DNA of 64,000 nt, from contig JAHEWK010000039.1 of the NCBI GenBank assembly GCA_020740775.1, positions 186,001 to 250,000 of the forward strand, read 5' to 3'. Each line of letters opens with the position of its first letter. Positions within the stretch are counted from its first letter, which is position 1. The translations under genes were made by a program, and so were the position numbers. This stretch comes from Ilyonectria destructans (taxonomy: Eukaryota; Ascomycota; Sordariomycetes; Hypocreales; Nectriaceae). Shown here one piece after another: positions 58,086 to 64,000 of this stretch. The notes under the pieces are model-generated. The model made no database searches, had not been told where the DNA came from, and saw nothing but the letters and a program-made list of their open reading frames with translations.

Positions 58086-61000
58086 GGAAGCGTTGAAGGA
58101 GTGACAATGGTAGGAAAGAATAATGAAGCACGGAAGCAAGAGGTTGGCCAAAGGCAAAGGGGTAGCTGGCACATTTATGTGGTATATTAAGCAAATCGAG
58201 CAGGTGTCTGGTCTGAGATAAACTTTACTTCTCAAAGCCGAGTCATGTCGCAGCACTGATTCAGTGTGACATGGATGAGGGTGATCCTCCTAATGGCGAA
58301 TTTCCATGCGCCATTTTGGAGGCTACTTGGTGCGATTTGAGAAGAGACCTTACAATTATGCTCAAACTTAAAATCGTAGACGCTCTTGGATTCCTCGTAT
58401 AGCCCTCGTGATAGGAGCGTCCAACGCCCTCATGGTCGATCAAGAGCCAAGGCGATTCTGAAACTACTTGCCTTGTCACATTCTCAAAGTTAAATTGCGA
58501 GTGAAATTACAACGATACTAACCTCACAAGGTCGTTTCATATAAGCGGCGTGATTACTATTCCATCGGAAAGGGTTACTCCTTTTACAGTTAAGGCCAGC
58601 CGCTGGTGCAACATCGCGGATATTAGTTACGGCTAGTACGAACGCGTCTTCCTAAGCAGAATTATTATATTATGTCCCAAATTTGGTTAGCAGTTCGTCC
58701 AGGACGTGTCACGGTATTAGGACGTGGTTGATGGGTGTCACGTACGTTGGGACTTGACTGAGGATACTTACCCCTGAATCACGAGGAGTCCCATATCTTG
58801 TCCTCCGTCTGCTCCTCGCGTTATGATTCGTATCTAGATCTGATCGCACGAAATGACGTGGTAGTGATTTTACTCCGAGAAGCTTGGTAGCCACTCGGCC
58901 GGAAAAACACATTGGTTTCAGATGAGGGTCTCATCTGCTGGCATGTTTAGACAGTTTAGTTCGGGGACATCAATGACTTTGGTATGGGAGTCTTCCTGAG
59001 ATGGGGTGGACAACACGGGACGATGGAAAGCAATTCGGAAGACGATACTCCGTAGTGACAATACATCGCACTGCCGGTAGGTACTTTGTCACAGTTCTAT
59101 CTCCTCAATTGTCGAAAGGCTCCGTCAAGTTCACTACAGGGATACCTACCCAATTAAAATGTACAGAATGAAAGGTACATCCTCCCCCACCTAAATTAGT
59201 CTATAATAGAAGCCCCTGCGCAATCTTGAGTTACAAATTGCGACATCACACTGCTCACATCCCTTCGTTGATTGACGCCTCCTTTCATTGCTGTTGACCG
59301 TACCTGTCACGTCATGCGGGTTATGTGGGGCAAGGTACTTGACTGAGCTTTTCGGCAATTGAGGGGATAAGGAGAGATGTGCTCACGAATCAAAGGCTCA
59401 AAGTGGTCAGGGCGCTTAGGCCGTCACCCATGGAACTTTCACCAAAAGTCTCCCCGTCCGGTTCTCGGTGATTAGTGATCGCCTTCTTTGCGCTTTCCAT
59501 CTCGGCATGAAATTCGGAAGGCCTAATTCGTTCGGCGAATCCCGCTGGAAGATGCTTGCGGCCGTCGTTCGTCGGTGACTTTACCTTTCATGCTTTCATC
59601 CTAGACAAGTTTGAATTCCTGTTACCTTATTAAAATTGCAAATTCTACGTGGACCTTAGCAAATAAGGATGAAAACGTTATACGTTGTGTGATCTAATTA
59701 CTAGTCACAGGAACTCACAGAATGGACACGAACATTTGTAGGATGTCTTCCTCTCTAGAGCACTTCTGTGTGAAATGTTATGAATTTGGCTTCCGCCTGC
59801 ATCATCTAGAACTGTCCGCCCATCCCGGCAATGTCGGAGACGAGATGGTGTGCGCTAAGTGACCGTGCCTGCGAAACTTTCTGAGACTGGACCAAATTAC
59901 GCACAGCACCGACTACGGAATCTGAATGTATCAACGTTAAGCCACGCATTACATCCGCCACCATGGCGTCCGCGACGCCGGACCTTTCGACTCTCACCTC
60001 CTATCGCCGACATCTTCGCCTCAACCCACACTCTCCCCCAGATCCGCCCGATCCACCGGTCCCTTATGTACATTGGCCTAGATTGGCTGATTCATGAAGG
60101 TGGCGGCAAACAATGGTGCAATCATGTAAAGGACCGGGATGTGAAGGCCGGAGGACGCGCCTGTCACAAGAGACGGCGTTGCAGCCGTCCTGTCCTTCGA
60201 CACCTTCGCTCTGACCCGTCGCAATCTTGTCGGGGGCGTCTCCGGGCGCGACGACATCACTCGGGCATTCTCTTACAGATGAAGAAAGACCTCCCGAACA
60301 AGTGGGAGTCGGTTCTGAGGAGCCGGCCGTCGGGTTCGTACCGGGATCATCCACCCCCATCGTCTCTGGGAGCTCCCTAGTCTGACTCGGCTGGGCTCCA
60401 TTTCTTGGGCCTTCGTGTGCCCATGCTGGCAGCAGGTAGGGCACCTAGGCGCCGCGACAAATGCATCATCCGGTGCCGTGACTAGGACTGGTCCTGGGGT
60501 GGCTGCTGGAGAGATCATGCTGCTCCAGTCCAACTGCTCGCCCCTTTTCAAGAATGAAGAAGCCTCTTGAGGCCGGCTGGGAGGTTTTGGCGGGTTGGGC
60601 CCCTCGACTGGTGTACATCGAGGGCCTTCCGGGGCACAGCCTGAGTTGTCTGGGTCTTGGGGGGCTTCATCGCCAGAAGCGGCCGCTCGCCGCGGCCTTC
60701 CAACTTTCTTCTGCTGTCCGGCGGTGCACTCTGTGAAAAGAATTAAATCTTGACCAATGCGAAGGACTACGGGTCAAGATGCCGACGCAAAAGAGGGGTA
60801 GCAGTCTCACACACCCAAGCCCGGGATCCATGCTGGGGAGGCCCCTGTAAATCCTCCGCGGAGGGTTTTTGAAACCAGGGCTTGCCCGGCAGAAACTACT
60901 CGAAATCGCCCGGAGTTCTCCAGGCCGAATCATTCAGTCTGCCTGCTGCGCTGTCTCGAACGGGTTCATCGACATGCCATGGTGGACATAGGAGTTGATC

Positions 61001-61637
61001 GTTGCCGACTTATGGAATAAACGGCTTAAAGCGGGAATTGCCAGAAAATTTTTGTCCGACAATCTCCTGCTCGAAGAGTAAACACATGGGGTAGACCCAT
61101 AGAACATGCGTTTGGGTTTAAGCTGTGTTCTGGCTTCCACCAACATGGTGTGATTAGTGGTACTCCCGGCTGAGCGAAAGAGGAAAGATATGTAATCATG
61201 CCGATGCGCGTATTCTGGACAACCCGATTTAGAGGAGCCGAGGGTTCTACAGGCATTCTCTCTTGCATATAGATTGACTTTCGGTCTAGCGTGTCCAGTT
61301 ATATACAGTTTGGCCGTGGGGTACCTAGTGAGGAACCCGGCATAAAACCATCCGACACTGTGATCCCGCATGGAACCCTCCGGCTCTCGTACGATGGAGA
61401 GTCGGTTTTGAATTCTTAATTTAGCTGATCAATCAGTTGAAGTCTACCCTCAGCCAGCGATTCGAAATCCAAGCTGTGGTACTGTGGTAAAGTCTATAGT
61501 CAACTGTATACTGGCTGAAGCGCCTGCCTCAACTGGAATCATTGCTGGCAGCAGGTTTCCAATTCCTCACCTCTCAAATGACATCATAGCTACACCTCTC
61601 AAACCATAACCTTTCAAAAACATACCCTACAATTGCC
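58086..61637. other. Intergenic, no firm gene
   Basis: Open frames exist (59859-60380 plus, 61371-60934 minus) but none gives a family match I trust. Confidence 0.45.
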
Positions 61638-62538
61638 GACTTGAAAGAGATCCTCGTCATTGGTGGCACGGGTGCTCAAGGCATGCCCGTTGTGAAATGT
61701 AAGGAGTAAAGGCAGAACTGCCGCGGTTTATGCTGACCCCAGCTTAGCCCTGTCTGAGAGCAGACGATACCGCGTCAGGGTCTTAACCCGCAGTCTCGAA
61801 TCTTCCCGCGCCAAGCAGCTCGCTAACGTTACTCTTCAAAATGTGACCCTGATGCAACGCGCCCAAGACAACCAGCAAGATTTGCACAAGGCCTTCCGAG
61901 GCGTTTACGGCGCCTGGGTCAACACGGACGGTTTTACTCTGGGAGAGAAGAACGAACTCTTCCACGTCTCCAGGGCCTATGAGATTGCCAGGTCCGAAGG
62001 TGTGCAGCACTATGTCTGGACGATAAGCTTTGGCGAGAAATACCATTACAGCCATATGGACTCCACAGGGAGGATTGGGAAGTTCATCCTCGCGCAGGGA
62101 CAGGAGGAGATGAACAGCTCCCTCTTTAGCACCGGTCCCTACATAGACATGCTCACAGATGGACTGTTCGTGCCTGTCGACCAACCAGACGGGCCGGTTT
62201 TGGGGTCTCAGCTAGTGAGTCTCCTCTCCCTTTCTATAGATCTCCCCTTTGCTTTTGTTTCTTCTTCTGCCTAGTACACCCCGCTGATTCTTAAATCAGA
62301 GGATGCGAAACTCCCACTGATAGCTCTGGACGACGTCGGCATCTACGGCCTCTGGCTTTTTGACGACCCGTCCGAGTCGGGAGGTCTGGATCTCTCAGTT
62401 ATAACGGATGAGGTCAGCTTCGACGACATTGCTAGGATCTTCACCGAAGTTACAGGCAAACAAGGCGTCTATAAGTCTGTCCCCTTTAGGGCATATGCGG
62501 TCATTGCAGAGCCTTATCCAGGTGCATCTGTCAACTAG
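61638..62538 (+). pseudogene. NmrA-like oxidoreductase relic 2
   Basis: ILVIGGTGAQGMPVVK is the Rossmann nucleotide-binding start, followed by a likely intron (about 61699-61765). YRVRVLTRSLESSRAKQL, GAWVNTDGF, HYVWTISFGEKY and, after an intron (62215-62273), LPLIALDDVGIYGLWLF and FTEVTGKQGVY follow. TAG at 62536-62538 stands where the family usually has Trp (PYPGASVN-stop-ALGPDAV). No ATG precedes the Rossmann block in frame. Otherwise well preserved, so it was lost recently or is mis-sequenced at one base. Confidence 0.7.
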
Positions 62539-63770
62539 GCTCTCGGTCCCGATGCCGTTCAGGATGAGTCGGTCATGAGTTGGTGTGGTTAGATTGCGCC
62601 GCAAAATGTCATATATAGTCTTCGCCTGTAGGACTTCTGATCAAAATCCTACGATCTAGGACTCTGAGTCCTAGGAGTTCCTGGATTCTAGGACTTCAGG
62701 ATTACCCCTGAAGTTCAGGCGGAATTTCCCGTTCTTCCAACACCGACCCTGAGGACATGATGCCTCCAGAGAGGGTCGCACTGCCGGCGGTTTCGAAACT
62801 CGGATTGGTATCAACCACCCTGACTTGCCTGGCCACTTTTTACTTTTCTCAATATCCTCAAGCCAGCCCTCTTGGCGTCATCGTCCGATTTTGACTCTCG
62901 CGTTATCTTTGTTTTCTCTACGGAGTGTCGCCTACGTTTTTGCTAGACCGTACTGTACCTAGTCAAGCTTGCAAATCCATTCAAGGCCTGAAGCGAGGCA
63001 TGCGGGGTAGTACGGCTGGACGAGTCTCTCACCCAGCTGAAAACTCTGGGAGATTTGCTCGTGAAACTCTGTCCTCGTACACGAACGATCTATGCCTGCC
63101 AGCGGCTGCGCCCATCACAGGGGTGAAGAAAGCAGGAAACGATCTAATGCAGCGGTCCACCGTGTAAAATAGACCTCGCCTCCCTGAGAGTGGGTCCTGA
63201 CAGATTGCCGCGTGGGGTAAGAGTAAGTATGGTGTCGGGTTGCTCCTGGGCCGGTGATGGTGTCCTCCTTACTGGGCCTTGCTAGCACTGCCTCATTCTA
63301 ACTTATCAGAGGGAAAGGCAGCACTGGCAATCCGCGGGTCATCGGTAGAGGGCGTCACACCGTCTGCCGAGTGCAATCTAACCAAAGCAGCGTTGGCTGC
63401 ATCCACATCATCGTTTTCTGCTAACTTATGATTCCACCCATCCCGGTTCCAGGAGGATCGAGCCCCTGCCAAATAACTACGTCAACCCTACTCCCCACCA
63501 AAAGACCTCCTCTTGGAAACTAACCCAACAGACATGATCTCCGACGCCGATAAAGCTGTCACGTCACACTCTACATTGCCGCCATGATCATGGCGGACAT
63601 CTCGATCTGGTTGGCATCTGACCACCTCAACCACTCACACCAGTTCATTCTGCGAGAATCTCGGCCTTGCAGACGACCTGACTGTTTGAAGTAGAACATC
63701 CAGGCAATTTGCTTCATTGTTTGTGAGATTTGATGGGTGGATTTGGACGATCGGCAGCCCTGCTCACTCT
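62539..63770. other. Intergenic with TAGGACT repeats
   Basis: Four to five copies of TAGGACT or its complement lie at about 62628-62700. No gene was recognised in the rest. Confidence 0.45.
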
Positions 63771-64000
63771 CACGCAGGGAGCTTGAAGCCTGTCTTGCGC
63801 AGCCGCTGGAAGACCTGTCGACGGTCATACTTGGCCGAGACAGACTGGAGGAAGGCGACGTTCTTGGCGCCGTACGTGGAGATGGGGTCCTGGTCGCCAT
63901 TGGCGTAGTTGAGGAAATCCCAGTTCTTCTGGGCGCCATTCTCGTCGGCAATGCGGTTAATGGCGTCCCGGAACTCGAGGCAGAGGGGCAGGATCTGCTC
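63771..64000 (-). CDS. FAD-dependent oxidoreductase, C-terminal part
   Basis: The open minus frame runs from the window edge to TGA at 63771-63773. It encodes AINRIADENGAQ, NWDFLNYANGDQDPISTYG, NVAFLQSVSAKYDRRQVFQ and GFKLPA. This is the typical end of secreted berberine-bridge/oxygen-dependent FAD oxidoreductases, where the Tyr-Asp and F-Q-x block closes the fold. The FAD-binding part lies beyond the window. Confidence 0.75.

Noticed and set aside
60934..61371. Minus-strand frame with a stretch recalling HET-domain proteins (YSSSRRLSDKNFLAIPALSRLF)
   Set aside because: Only one short block fits and no other HET motif is present; could be chance.
1..64000. CRISPR arrays, bacterial operons, riboswitches, rRNA
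   Set aside because: None seen; spliced genes and eukaryotic transposons show that the sequence is fungal.

Overview
This window looks like a repeat-rich, gene-poor stretch of a filamentous ascomycete (Pezizomycotina) chromosome. Three things point there. Genes have short GT-AG introns (about 48-85 bp). Transposons of types common in these fungi (a Tad-like LINE, Fot/pogo, hAT, MULE, Tc1-mariner) are inserted into one another. The few host genes are fungal: GH16 and GH17 glucanases, an MHYT-domain protein, NmrA-like relics and secreted wall-type proteins. I cannot name the genus. All gene models were spliced by eye and rest on frame continuity, splice consensus and family motifs.

Layout. 1-554: Tc1/mariner relic. 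1676-1941: solo LTR. About 1942-11848: a dead Tad-like LINE whose ORF1 zinc knuckle is split by a pogo element (4896-7091). 11849-18548: low-density region with a RING-type exon, a three-exon secreted GPI-type Cys-rich gene, a metacaspase fragment and a double zinc-knuckle exon. 18549-21931: hAT element with an 8-bp target duplication, itself split by a 421-bp hAT-type MITE. 22831-23122: second solo LTR of the same family. 30798-31749: intact secreted repeat-protein gene. 44427-45390: intact GH16 gene. 45766-48366: truncated hAT inserted into a pogo remnant. 49785-50328: second mariner relic. 52296-64000: mostly host sequence (MHYT gene, GH17 gene, two NmrA-like pseudogenes, the 3' end of an FAD-dependent oxidoreductase).

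The most interesting part is 23893-44025. It holds four related copies (A-D) of a DNA transposon with an integrase-type (DDE) transposase, terminal inverted repeats (TIRs) starting TAYGG, and, in copy B, a perfect 6-bp target duplication. From memory these hallmarks fit the poorly known IS3EU superfamily. Copy A (23898-28419) is structurally complete. Besides the transposase it carries two accessory genes. Acc1 has a SUMO-interaction-like motif and four SUMO-acceptor-like motifs. Acc2 is Cys-rich with a CxxC...CxxCx5-6C pattern. Acc2 recurs as an apparently intact five-exon gene in copy C, Acc1 and Acc2 recur as fragments in deletion derivative D, and a trace of Acc2 remains in B. An apparently intact MULE transposase gene lies beside Acc2 of copy C, where copy B has its integrase.

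The boundaries give relative ages. Perfect 84-bp TIRs on the pogo element inside copy C imply a recent insertion. The LINE, hAT-1 and integrase-B reading frames carry frameshifts and nonsense codons and are inactive.
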